NCBI RefSeq assembly: GCF_025567285.1
Contig: NZ_JAOQJT010000002.1
Location: forward strand, 124,001 to 188,000
From: Coprococcus aceti
GTDB taxonomy: Bacteria > Bacillota > Clostridia > Lachnospirales > Lachnospiraceae
Reading direction: 5' to 3'
Length of the DNA stretch: 64,000 nucleotides
This document shows positions 41,278 to 50,288 of the stretch, in pieces; the first letter of the stretch is position 1, and each line of letters opens with the position of its first letter. A program made the position numbers and the translations under genes. The notes under the pieces were generated by a model. That model saw only the letters and a program-made list of their open reading frames with translations, searched no databases and was not told where the DNA came from.

Positions 41278-42549
41278 ATGAATATTAGAAGGGAAATAAG
41301 AGGTGTGTGCTATGTGAGCTGTGACAGCCGCGCAGCTCTGCGCCTGATGAATATATGCAGCCATAAAGGAATACGTACATGGTGCGAGAGGGATGTAAAG
41401 AAGAACAGAAAAAAGAATGGCAGTAAACAGAATGACAGTAAATGGAATGGCAAGGCAGAAAACTTCTTCATATACTCCGATGACAGAAAAAGACTTGAAG
41501 AGATAGCGGACAAATGTATGATAGATATCCGAATAGCTGAGAATAAGACTCTGAGAACCGGTTTGCTGGGCAATAGGAAGAGGATCTCGATATTACTCGG
41601 AGTTTTATTATTTTTGCTGTTTGTATACTGGGAATCAGGGTATGTATGGTACATAGAAATTGACGGATGTGAGGATTATACAAGTGAGGAAATTGCAGAT
41701 CTTATCGAGATGGAGTATCCGTGCTATGGACATAGAAAAAAGAGTATTGATCTGAGCGAACTGACAGACATGCTGACGGATAATCTTGGGGAGATATGTT
41801 GGGCATCCTGCAGCATCAGTGGGACAAAGCTTACAGTTGCGCTCAAGGAGTCCGTGGATGTATTTACAGTTCCGGAAGATGGCAGACCGTGTGATCTCGT
41901 GGCCACAATGGATTGTACGATCTATTCCCTTGTTGCATCGGCGGGGACGCCTGTTGCATCGGTTGGAGATGAAGTGAAAAAAGGGGATACTCTTATATCG
42001 GGAACAGTTAACATATACAATGATGACAGTGAGGTTGTGGATACGGTGTTTGTACCTGCTTCCGGAGAGATATATGGTCTTTGTGATGTAGAGTACAGAG
42101 ATGTGGTTGAGAGTGAGCTCCAGGAAAAGGAGACTACAGACAGGAAGGTAAACAAAGTAGATATAAAAATTGGACGCCGGGTATTTACTCCGTATAAAAC
42201 TGCTGCCTCCGACGGCTCATACGACCTTTCCGCCGAGGAAAAACGGCTGCATATCGGCGATATGTATTTTCCGTTATCCGTGAATATAGAGCGAAAAGTG
42301 TTCTATAAAGTAAATACACGTAAGCTTACGGATAAGGAGCAGAAAGACAGACTTAACCAGCATCTGCATGTTTATATTGGCAAAATGCAAGAAAAAGGGG
42401 TGCAAATTGTCCGAAAAAATGTTATTATTACTAATGAAAGCGGTGAGGCTTCGGCTGAAGGCGATATCAGTATCAGACTCCCGGTTGCTGTGCCGAGATA
42501 TATTGACGTAAACAATACATCGGGGAGCGAAGAGGTGGAGCCTGACTGA
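41278..42549 (+). CDS. yqfD: Sporulation protein YqfD
   Basis: The 423-residue protein matches YqfD, also called SpoIV stage protein in some annotations. It has a cytoplasmic N-terminal domain of about 95 residues, a single membrane span (RISILLGVLLFLLFVYW), and an external domain with IDGCEDYTSEEIADLI and GGTP-like segments. The linker near residues 43-60 is very rich in Lys, Asn and Ser (DVKKNRKKNGSKQNDSKWNG) and looks variable. It sits between yqfC and phoH as in other Firmicutes. Confidence 0.87.
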   Translation: MNIRREIRGVCYVSCDSRAALRLMNICSHKGIRTWCERDVKKNRKKNGSKQNDSKWNGKAENFFIYSDDRKRLEEIADKCMIDIRIAENKTLRTGLLGNRKRISILLGVLLFLLFVYWESGYVWYIEIDGCEDYTSEEIADLIEMEYPCYGHRKKSIDLSELTDMLTDNLGEICWASCSISGTKLTVALKESVDVFTVPEDGRPCDLVATMDCTIYSLVASAGTPVASVGDEVKKGDTLISGTVNIYNDDSEVVDTVFVPASGEIYGLCDVEYRDVVESELQEKETTDRKVNKVDIKIGRRVFTPYKTAASDGSYDLSAEEKRLHIGDMYFPLSVNIERKVFYKVNTRKLTDKEQKDRLNQHLHVYIGKMQEKGVQIVRKNVIITNESGEASAEGDISIRLPVAVPRYIDVNNTSGSEEVEPD

Positions 42550-42577
42550 CAAATAATAATGACAGGGGATACAAGTA

Positions 42578-43600
42578 TTGAGCGAATATTCAGAATCCGT
42601 AACTGTTGCATCAAACTATATACAGACTGTGTTTGGACAGTTTGATGCCAATATAAAAAAGATTGAGAAAGAATACAGTGTGTCAATGATACTTCGCGAT
42701 GACAAGCTTAAGGTCAGCGGCTCCGAGGAAGGCGTGAAGAAGTCTATTCAGGTTATAGAACAGCTCTTCCAGATGGCAGACCGTGGCTCGTCCATCGATG
42801 AACAGAAGGTAGACTACACTATATCGATAGTCAATGAACACCCGCAGGAGGCTAAGGAGAGTCTTGCTGAGCTTGACAGGGACATAATCTGTCACACGAT
42901 GAGCGGCAAGCCGATCAAACCGAAGACTGTCGGACAGAGAACATATGTCAATTCAATAGAAAAGTCCATGATAGTATTCGGAGTGGGCCCTGCCGGAACA
43001 GGAAAGACTTATCTTGCCATGGCAAAAGCCATAACGGCATTTAAGAATAATGAGGTTGGAAGGATCATACTTACAAGGCCGGCCATAGAGGCCGGTGAGA
43101 AACTGGGATTTCTTCCGGGTGACCTTCAGAGCAAGGTTGATCCTTATCTTAGGCCGCTCTATGATGCATTGTATGAGATAATGGGTGCTGATGCATTTAT
43201 GAAGAATATGGAAAAGGGACTGATCGAGGTTGCTCCTCTTGCCTACATGAGAGGAAGAACTCTTGATAATGCGTATATTGTGCTGGATGAGGCCCAGAAT
43301 ACCACTCCTGCCCAGATGAAGATGTTCCTTACCAGAATAGGATTTGGCTCAAAGGCCATAATAACAGGAGACCTTTCACAGAAGGATCTTCCACACGACG
43401 CGCAGTCAGGTCTTGATGTTGCACTCAAGGTGTTAAAGGATATTGATGACATAAGCATTTGCCATCTGACGAGTCTTGATGTTGTGAGACATCCTTTGGT
43501 GCAGAAGATCGTAAATGCGTATGAGAAATATGAGGATAAGAGGAGCAGACAGGCAAAGCCTAGAAAAACCACAACTGCTCAGAAAAACAGAGGAAAATAA
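42578..43600 (+). CDS. phoH: PhoH-family ATPase
   Basis: The 340-residue protein has an N-terminal RNA-binding-like region and a P-loop ATPase domain with GPAGTGKT near residue 133, followed by VLDEAQNTTP (Walker B) and ITGDLSQKDLP. PhoH proteins are linked to RNA metabolism together with YbeY, encoded next. Translation begins at TTG 42578, seven bases after AGGGGAT. The C-terminal tail is basic (SRQAKPRKTTTAQKNRGK). Confidence 0.92.
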   Translation: MSEYSESVTVASNYIQTVFGQFDANIKKIEKEYSVSMILRDDKLKVSGSEEGVKKSIQVIEQLFQMADRGSSIDEQKVDYTISIVNEHPQEAKESLAELDRDIICHTMSGKPIKPKTVGQRTYVNSIEKSMIVFGVGPAGTGKTYLAMAKAITAFKNNEVGRIILTRPAIEAGEKLGFLPGDLQSKVDPYLRPLYDALYEIMGADAFMKNMEKGLIEVAPLAYMRGRTLDNAYIVLDEAQNTTPAQMKMFLTRIGFGSKAIITGDLSQKDLPHDAQSGLDVALKVLKDIDDISICHLTSLDVVRHPLVQKIVNAYEKYEDKRSRQAKPRKTTTAQKNRGK

Positions 43601-43601
43601 T

Positions 43602-44114
43602 ATGTCAGTTAATATTGAGAATGAGTATGGAGATATTGATATTAAGAATTATGAGGATGTCATAACAAGTATCGTCCAGGCTTCGCTGGAATTCGTTGGG
43701 TGTCCATATCCCTGCGAGGTGAACGTGCTGCTCACGGACAATGACTCCATACATGAAATCAATAACCAGCAGAGGAATATAGACAGGGCGACAGATGTTC
43801 TGTCATTTCCACTGATTGATTATACAATTCCTGGAAACTTTGATGGTCTCGAGGATAGCCGGTGTGACTACTTTGATCTTACTACAGATGAACTGCTATT
43901 GGGAGATATCGTTATATCTATTGATAAGGTGTATGAGCAGGCAACTGAGTACAATCACTCAAAGACGAGAGAGCTGGCTTTTCTTGTAGCCCACAGCATG
44001 CTCCATTTGTCAGGATATGACCATATGGAGGACGATGAGCGCAGGGTCATGGAAGAGATGCAGGAAAAAATACTTACAATGAAAGGATATACAAGAGACT
44101 ATGAGGAGAATTAA
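43602..44114 (+). CDS. ybeY: Endoribonuclease YbeY
   Basis: The 170-residue zinc metalloprotein matures 16S rRNA and takes part in ribosome quality control. The metal-binding motif is HSMLHLSGYDH near residue 128, and RATDVLSFPL lies upstream. It begins one base after the phoH stop, with GAGG in the phoH tail as ribosome site. Its end overlaps the next gene by 14 bp. A longer in-frame reading from 43515 inside phoH is not needed. Confidence 0.93.
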   Translation: MSVNIENEYGDIDIKNYEDVITSIVQASLEFVGCPYPCEVNVLLTDNDSIHEINNQQRNIDRATDVLSFPLIDYTIPGNFDGLEDSRCDYFDLTTDELLLGDIVISIDKVYEQATEYNHSKTRELAFLVAHSMLHLSGYDHMEDDERRVMEEMQEKILTMKGYTRDYEEN

Positions 44115-45198
44115 GACGGGATTAGTTCTGGCAACCGCTCTTGTGATGGGATTATCACTTTTTGGATGCGGCTCGAAGAAAACGGAGGAGAATGTCACTA
44201 CAACGGAGGCTAAGGCAGAGGTGGATGTATCACAGGCCGATATGATGAAGTCTGCCACAGCGGTTGATGAGACTTACCATGAGGGAGTATATAATGATCT
44301 TACAGGCGAGTGGAACACCGACAGAAAGGAAGAGTACGGAAGACCGATCGCTATAATGATCAACAATATTGAGAATGCGATTCCTCAGTCAGGCATAGGC
44401 CAGGCTGATGTTTTATATGAGTTTGTCGTTGAGGGCGGAATAACAAGAATGCTTGCAATATTCAACGACTATGACAATCTTGAGAAGGTCGGTTCGATCA
44501 GAAGCTGCAGACCTTACTATGTTACAACTGCCATGGAGTTTGATGCTATATACATGCATTATGGTCAGTCTCCACAGGGACAGGAGGAGCTTGACAGGAC
44601 AGGAATAGATCATATAAGCGGACTTGGTGGAGAAGGATCTGTATCTTTCTACAGATCATCAGACCGCGAGGCTCCACACAATGTGTACACAAACAGCGAT
44701 ATGATCAAGGCTGGTCTTGATTATCTTGGATGCTCAACTACCCACAACAAGGGATACAAGAGCAAGTTTGAGTTCAATGAGGAAGATACGGTTCCTGAGG
44801 GCGAGTCTGTAAACAAGCTCACACTCAACATGTCAGTTTACACACAGCCTTGGTTTGAATATGATTCAAAGAATAAGGTATATAACAGATTCCAGTATGG
44901 TGACAAGCAGATCGATGACCTCACAGGAAAGCAGCTCACATTCAAGAATATCATCATACAGTTTGCTCACTACACCAGCATTGATGATCACGACAGACAG
45001 ATGATCGATCTCGTTGGCACAGGAGACGGATACTATGTTTCAGATGGAAAGATCGTTCCTATCACATGGACAAAGTCAACCGATGACTCCGTGACAAAGT
45101 ATTCAACAGCAGATGGAAAAGAACTTCAGCTCAATCCGGGCAAGACCTATGTCACAGTATTTGAGAGTGACAATAAGGCCGGAGTTGTATGGGAATAA
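44101..45198 (+). CDS. DUF3048 (YerB-like) lipoprotein
   Basis: The 365-residue protein has a signal peptide with the lipobox LSLFGC (Cys near residue 23), so it is probably an anchored lipoprotein. The body carries the DUF3048 pattern: RPIAIMINNIENAIPQSGIG, then YEFVVEGGITRMLAIF, and SIRSCRPYYV. Function is unknown; the B. subtilis relative is YerB. The start overlaps the end of ybeY, and AAAGGA precedes it. A terminator follows. Confidence 0.85.
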   Translation: MRRIKTGLVLATALVMGLSLFGCGSKKTEENVTTTEAKAEVDVSQADMMKSATAVDETYHEGVYNDLTGEWNTDRKEEYGRPIAIMINNIENAIPQSGIGQADVLYEFVVEGGITRMLAIFNDYDNLEKVGSIRSCRPYYVTTAMEFDAIYMHYGQSPQGQEELDRTGIDHISGLGGEGSVSFYRSSDREAPHNVYTNSDMIKAGLDYLGCSTTHNKGYKSKFEFNEEDTVPEGESVNKLTLNMSVYTQPWFEYDSKNKVYNRFQYGDKQIDDLTGKQLTFKNIIIQFAHYTSIDDHDRQMIDLVGTGDGYYVSDGKIVPITWTKSTDDSVTKYSTADGKELQLNPGKTYVTVFESDNKAGVVWE

Positions 45199-45228
45199 TA
45201 CAGACATAAACCACATATATTAACAAGG

Positions 45229-45267
45229 ACAGAAGATGGGATGGAATATCCTGTCTTCTGTTTTTTG
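45229..45267 (+). terminator. Terminator after the DUF3048 gene
   Basis: ACAGAAGA (45229-45236) pairs with TCTTCTGT (45254-45261), extended by GGAT with ATCC, followed by six T residues. Confidence 0.85.
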
Positions 45268-45288
45268 TTATGAAGAGAAGGTGTGGTA

Positions 45289-45696
45289 ATGTTTAAAAGA
45301 ATTATGTATTTTTTTGTTATCATTATAGCGGTATTTGTGTTATCTTTTATAACTAGAGAGATCGTGGTGAGTACGGCGTGCAGATCCGGAGACAGTAAAA
45401 GTGTGTATAGAGAATTTGACGGTATGGATAGCGGGCATATATTACCCATATCAAATGAGAGTGAACCGGAGCTTTACGGAGGGCTCGTGATTGCTGCTGA
45501 GGGTGGAACACCACATGGCAATTTCTATGTGAGCACTTATTATGGACATGTGGCGGTGTACAACAGATTTGGCAGTCTTTGCAGGGAGACGACTTGTACA
45601 GTGGATTCATTGGACAAACGTATAAGAGAACTGATCCACAAGCACGTGTATTTCAATGATATAGATGACATGAACAGGTTTATTGACAGCCTGTAA
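45289..45696 (+). CDS. Small membrane protein with a BofC-like C-terminal domain
   Basis: The 135-residue protein has one N-terminal membrane span (about residues 4-22) and an outside domain. FYVSTYYGHVAVYNRFG, then TTCTVDSLDKRIRELI and FNDIDDMNRFIDSL, follow the spacing of the BofC C-terminal domain and related clostridial proteins. BofC modulates a signal protease during sporulation in Bacillus. The resemblance is weak, so the role is uncertain. ATG 45289 follows AGAAGG. Three cysteines (about residues 31, 104 and 109) lie outside the membrane. Confidence 0.55.
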   Translation: MFKRIMYFFVIIIAVFVLSFITREIVVSTACRSGDSKSVYREFDGMDSGHILPISNESEPELYGGLVIAAEGGTPHGNFYVSTYYGHVAVYNRFGSLCRETTCTVDSLDKRIRELIHKHVYFNDIDDMNRFIDSL

Positions 45697-45733
45697 AACG
45701 TATGATAAATGATTATGGGAAAGGTGTATCGGA

Positions 45734-46978
45734 ATGATTTATGATATTATAGTTATCGGCGGTGGCCCGGCTGGGATGACAGCCGCAATAAAAGCAAAAG
45801 AGACAGCACCATCGGCTTCGGTAAAGCTTATAGATAAAAACAAAAAACTCGGAAAGAAGCTGTATGCGACGGGAAATGGCAAATGTAACATTGCAAATAC
45901 GAAGCTTGATCTGTCGTGCTATTCCAGTGCAAATGAATTTTTCCCATTTCAGTTCGTAACAACGGACAGTCATAATGATGTCATGGATTTTTTTGAAAGT
46001 CTTGGTGTTTCCAGCTATGATGATAATGGATATATATATCCTGCATCGCTGCAGGCATCTACCATAGTGTGGGCACTGACGGACAGGCTCAAAATTCTTG
46101 GTATAGAAAACAGCACATCGGAAGAAGTCCTGAGTATAAAACAGGGAAAAGATGGTACATATATTGTAGACACAGACAAAGGCGGGTATAGGACGACCCA
46201 GGTGATACTTGCACCCGGAGGTGCGGCTGCGCCAAAGCTTGGCGGATCTGATAGAGTATACAGACTTCTGGATGATCTGAATGTACGGTTTGTGAAACCG
46301 CATCCGGCTCTGTGTAAATTAAAATGCCATGAATATATATCTGATATGTCAGGGGTACGTGCAAAGGCTGTTGTCCGCCTAATGTGTGATGGCGAGGAGT
46401 ATGACCACGAGAGAGGCGAGGTTCAGTTTGCATCGGGATATCTTTCGGGTATAGCGGTTTTTAATATGAGTATACAGTGTATAGACCTGATGGAGACTGG
46501 CAAGAAGCCATACATAGAACTTGAACTTGTTCCGGACATCAGTGATGATATGCTGGCGGACAGGATGAGACGATTTGCCGAGGTAAATGGCAGACGGAGA
46601 GTCGAGGCGATGCTCAATGGTATTGTCAACGAGAAGATCGCCGGGTATATTATAAAAAGTCTTGGTATCAAAGCTTCTGAAGCGGCCGGACTTGACGCGG
46701 CTGATATAACATCCATATGTGATATGCTCAAACATATGAGATTCAACATAGATGGATTCGGCAGCTATGAGGACAGCCAGGCGGCAAGCGGTGGAGTTGA
46801 CACATTGCAGCTCAGGGCAGATAACCTGGAACTTGCTGGACACAGAGGTTTATACGCCGCTGGAGAGTATGTCGATGTGACCGGCAAATGTGGTGGATAT
46901 AATATAATGTGGGCTGTTATAAGCGGCATGAGAGCCGGGGAGTCTGCAGGAAAGAGAATAAAAGATGATCAGAATTAA
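45734..46978 (+). CDS. HI0933-family flavoprotein (second copy)
   Basis: The 414-residue flavoprotein has the Rossmann motif GGGPAG at residues 9-14 and the family motif ATGNGKCNIAN near residue 46. The C-terminal YAAGEYVDVTGKCGGYNIMWAVISG binds FAD. It is a distant paralogue of the protein at 224-1483. The substrate is unknown. It overlaps the next gene by 14 bp, so the two flavoproteins are probably made together. Confidence 0.85.
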   Translation: MIYDIIVIGGGPAGMTAAIKAKETAPSASVKLIDKNKKLGKKLYATGNGKCNIANTKLDLSCYSSANEFFPFQFVTTDSHNDVMDFFESLGVSSYDDNGYIYPASLQASTIVWALTDRLKILGIENSTSEEVLSIKQGKDGTYIVDTDKGGYRTTQVILAPGGAAAPKLGGSDRVYRLLDDLNVRFVKPHPALCKLKCHEYISDMSGVRAKAVVRLMCDGEEYDHERGEVQFASGYLSGIAVFNMSIQCIDLMETGKKPYIELELVPDISDDMLADRMRRFAEVNGRRRVEAMLNGIVNEKIAGYIIKSLGIKASEAAGLDAADITSICDMLKHMRFNIDGFGSYEDSQAASGGVDTLQLRADNLELAGHRGLYAAGEYVDVTGKCGGYNIMWAVISGMRAGESAGKRIKDDQN

Positions 46979-48608
46979 CAATGTAAAACTGCAGCTTGGA
47001 TTTACAGAGGCAGATGTTAGAAGTGTTATTAAAAAGACGCTGAAGACAGATAAGGAGTTTGAGTATATTTTTTTCAAGCTGTCTCTTGATGACAGGCGGA
47101 GAAACCAGGTGAAATATATTGCATCCATAGATGTGGATGTTCCGAATCCGGAAAAATTATTGAAAAGACTTCACAATAATAATGTTATGTTAACAAATGC
47201 TACCCAATATAGATTTCCGGAGCCGGGAAATGTCAAAATGACCTATAGGCCTGTGGTGATAGGAACAGGACCGGGTGGCTTATTTGCTGCACTGTATCTT
47301 GCCAGAGCCGGATACAGACCGGTTGTTTTTGAGCGCGGCATGGATGTTGACAGGAGAATGGAGCATATAGAGAGATTCTGGAAGGGTGAGGAAGGACTTG
47401 ATCCAAATTGTAATGTACAGTTTGGAGAGGGCGGCGCAGGAACCTTTTCGGACGGCAAGCTGAATACGGTCATAAAGGATGGCTCGGGCAGACGCACTGA
47501 GGTCATGCGGACATTTGTGGAGTATGGTGCAGATCCGTCCATAATGTATATAAATAAGCCACATGTGGGCACTGATGTGCTGTCTGGTATTGTAAGGAAT
47601 ATGCGTGAGGATATAAAGAGACTTGGCGGAGAGGTACATTTTGATTCACTTTTTACCGGTTATGATCAGATCACACAGGATGAGGTGTGTGTACATATAA
47701 AGAACCTTTCAGTTGGCAGTGAGAAGGAATACAGGACAAATGCCCTTGTTCTGGCACTTGGACACAGCTCAAGGGATACTGTGGAGATGCTTTACAAAAA
47801 AGGTGTTCCGATGGAGCCAAAGCCATTTGCCATGGGACTTCGTATCGAACACAAGCGAGCAGATATAGATGTCATGAAGTATGGCGATGATCCGGCGTAT
47901 GCAAAGCTGCTGCCGGCGGCAGACTACAAGATGACGCATCAGGCGTCAAATGGCAGGGCTGTATATTCATTCTGTATGTGCCCTGGAGGTTACGTGGTGA
48001 ATGCATCATCCGAGCACGGTGAGACGTGTGTGAATGGTATGAGCTACAGCGGCAGGGATGGTGAGAATTCCAACAGCGCCATTGTGGTAAATGTTACCCC
48101 GGAGGATTACGGGTCAGATCATCCTCTTGCGGGAATGAAGTTTCAGAGAAGATGGGAGAAGGCCGCATACGAGGCCGGACAGGGGGCTGTTCCGGTGCAG
48201 CTCTTCGGAGATTACAGAAGGGACATTCCTACGGAAAAGCTGGGCGGTGTTAAGCCTCAGATTAAGGGTAAGTGCAGGCTTACAAGCCTCAAATGCTGTT
48301 TGCCAGAGTATATAAAGGATGCTATAATAGAAGGAGTTGTGTCCTTTGATAAGAGGATGCCGGGATATTCATCTGACGATGCAGTTCTCTCAGGAATCGA
48401 GGCCAGAACCTCATCACCTGTTCGTATGATACGAGGCGATGAGCTGCGCTGTGAGGGGACATGTATATACCCGTGCGGGGAAGGCGCGGGCTATGCAGGG
48501 GGAATAACCTCAGCCGCTGTCGATGGTATGAAGGTGGCCGAGGCCATAGCATCCAGATTCAGCAATGAGGCAATAACAGACGGTACACAGGAGAATATAA
48601 ATGGATAG
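46965..48608 (+). CDS. FAD-dependent dehydrogenase (COG2509-type)
   Basis: The 547-residue protein has an N-terminal region of about 85 residues that begins MIRINNVKLQLGFTEADVR, then the FAD motif GTGPGG near residue 101 and a long oxidoreductase body with NVQFGEGGAGTFSDGKLNT and GEGAGYAGGI. These fit the large uncharacterised FAD-dependent dehydrogenases of Firmicutes. ATG 46965 overlaps the upstream gene. The last eight bases overlap the proB start. Confidence 0.87.
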   Translation: MIRINNVKLQLGFTEADVRSVIKKTLKTDKEFEYIFFKLSLDDRRRNQVKYIASIDVDVPNPEKLLKRLHNNNVMLTNATQYRFPEPGNVKMTYRPVVIGTGPGGLFAALYLARAGYRPVVFERGMDVDRRMEHIERFWKGEEGLDPNCNVQFGEGGAGTFSDGKLNTVIKDGSGRRTEVMRTFVEYGADPSIMYINKPHVGTDVLSGIVRNMREDIKRLGGEVHFDSLFTGYDQITQDEVCVHIKNLSVGSEKEYRTNALVLALGHSSRDTVEMLYKKGVPMEPKPFAMGLRIEHKRADIDVMKYGDDPAYAKLLPAADYKMTHQASNGRAVYSFCMCPGGYVVNASSEHGETCVNGMSYSGRDGENSNSAIVVNVTPEDYGSDHPLAGMKFQRRWEKAAYEAGQGAVPVQLFGDYRRDIPTEKLGGVKPQIKGKCRLTSLKCCLPEYIKDAIIEGVVSFDKRMPGYSSDDAVLSGIEARTSSPVRMIRGDELRCEGTCIYPCGEGAGYAGGITSAAVDGMKVAEAIASRFSNEAITDGTQENING

Positions 48609-49461
48609 AGAGTATTTGAAATACAAGAAAAAGATAGTAATAAAGATTGGTTCATCTTCACTTATTCACGAGGAGACGGGTGGACTTGACTATACAAAGC
48701 TTGAGAAGCTGGTGCGCATCATATGTGATCTGAGAAATCAGGACAAGGATGTGGTCCTCGTATCATCGGGAGCCATCGGAGTCGGAGTACAGGCGCTGGG
48801 ACTTGCCAGAAGACCTAAGACGACCTCGCTCAGACAGGCGTGTGCTGCAGTGGGACAGGGACAGCTAATGATGATATATCAGAAGCTTTTTCAAGAGTAT
48901 CACAGCACAGCAGCTCAGGTTCTGCTAACATTTGATGTTATATCGTCGGATGAGAGGAGAAAGAATGCCATCAACACATTCAACGAGCTTCTTCAGCTCG
49001 GTGTCGTACCGATCGTCAATGAGAACGATACGGTTGCCATCGATGAGCTGGATGACAGCGTGGCATTTGGCGACAATGATACATTGTCTGCCATAGTTGC
49101 ATCCATGATCCATGCAGATCTCCTGATACTTCTCACGGATATAGACGGTCTGTACACTGATGATCCACACAATAACCCTGATGCAAAGCTTATACCAGAG
49201 GTGAACTGTATAGACGACCATATAATGGATATGGGTAAAGGTGCAGGCTCCAAGTACGGAACCGGCGGAATGACGACCAAGATCGCAGCCGCCAGGATAG
49301 CAACCAACTCCAACTCGGATATGGTCATAGTATCCGGAGCGGATATGGACAATATTGTTAAGGTAATGAACGGAGAAAGTATAGGAACTCTGTTCACAGA
49401 ATATAAGGATCATGACTTTGACGTTGTCAGATTTATTTTGAATAAGGAGTATCTTATATAG
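48601..49461 (+). CDS. proB: Glutamate 5-kinase
   Basis: The 286-residue kinase makes gamma-glutamyl phosphate in proline synthesis. It shows VIKIGSSSL near residue 11, the SSGAIGVG stretch and the VNENDTVAIDEL segment of the amino-acid kinase fold. It lacks the C-terminal PUA domain found in longer ProB proteins. proA is not next to it. It overlaps the FAD dehydrogenase gene by eight bases (ATGGATAG). Confidence 0.94.
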   Translation: MDREYLKYKKKIVIKIGSSSLIHEETGGLDYTKLEKLVRIICDLRNQDKDVVLVSSGAIGVGVQALGLARRPKTTSLRQACAAVGQGQLMMIYQKLFQEYHSTAAQVLLTFDVISSDERRKNAINTFNELLQLGVVPIVNENDTVAIDELDDSVAFGDNDTLSAIVASMIHADLLILLTDIDGLYTDDPHNNPDAKLIPEVNCIDDHIMDMGKGAGSKYGTGGMTTKIAAARIATNSNSDMVIVSGADMDNIVKVMNGESIGTLFTEYKDHDFDVVRFILNKEYLI

Positions 49462-49463
49462 TT

Positions 49464-49697
49464 ATGAAAGAGACGATAATCGATGCGGCAAAGATCGCAC
49501 GTATAAATGAGTTATATCACAAGTCCAAGGCTGAGGGGCTCACCGACGCTGAGAAGAAGGAACAGCAGCAGTTAAGGCAGGAATATATATTTGCTGTGAA
49601 GAATAATCTCAGGAGCACGCTCAACAATATAGATATCAAAGAGAAGGACGGCTCCATAACCAGACTTCAGGACCTTGATCCTACCAGAAAGGCATAG
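49464..49697 (+). CDS. DUF896 small protein (YnzC-like)
   Basis: The 77-residue protein has the family pattern ARINELYHKSKAEGLTDAEK followed by EQQQLRQEYI, a helical hairpin. The family function is unknown; in Bacillus YnzC is linked to the SOS response. It begins two bases after proB. Translation is probably coupled, as no strong ribosome site is seen apart from TATATAGTT. Confidence 0.88.
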   Translation: MKETIIDAAKIARINELYHKSKAEGLTDAEKKEQQQLRQEYIFAVKNNLRSTLNNIDIKEKDGSITRLQDLDPTRKA

Positions 49698-49705
49698 GCT
49701 GGCTT

Positions 49706-50278
49706 ATGAATAGCGAGGATAGTGTAAATTCCGGCAGCAAGGAAGTTATAAGAAAAAGAATAAAAGCAGTCAGAAATGACATGGACAGGGATGATCGTGC
49801 GCAGAGATCAAAACTTATATGCAGACGGCTGTCAGCGCTTCCTGAATATGTGAATGCCATCAATATATGTGCATACATCTCCAAAGGGAACGAAGTGGAT
49901 ACAAGGCTCATAGTTGAGAGGGCGTGGGCGGATGGAAAGCATGTATATGTTCCAAAGGTTTATGGACAAGACATGGAATTTATTGAGATCACAGACTACG
50001 GGGAACTTGCATCCGGAAACTTTGGGATACTCGAACCGGTTTCTGATGATTTTGAGGAGATCGAAGATGGGCTTATGTTCATGCCTGGGATTGCATTTGA
50101 TCACAGCCGCAACCGCATAGGCTTTGGCGGAGGGTATTACGACAGATATCTGGCGAGGCATGCAGGGCTTGTCACGGTGGCACTGGCGTATGAATTCCAG
50201 ATAGTTGATAAGATAGACAGTGAACCTACAGATATCAGACCACATATCATAGTAACAGAATCGGAAGTTATATCATAA
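49706..50278 (+). CDS. 5-formyltetrahydrofolate cyclo-ligase
   Basis: The 190-residue enzyme converts 5-formyl-THF to 5,10-methenyl-THF using ATP. It shows the basic N-terminal segment KEVIRKRIKAVRNDM and the C-terminal nucleotide site RIGFGGGYYDRYLA. It begins eight bases after the DUF896 gene. Confidence 0.92.
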   Translation: MNSEDSVNSGSKEVIRKRIKAVRNDMDRDDRAQRSKLICRRLSALPEYVNAINICAYISKGNEVDTRLIVERAWADGKHVYVPKVYGQDMEFIEITDYGELASGNFGILEPVSDDFEEIEDGLMFMPGIAFDHSRNRIGFGGGYYDRYLARHAGLVTVALAYEFQIVDKIDSEPTDIRPHIIVTESEVIS

Positions 50279-50288
50279 TGGAGGGTCA

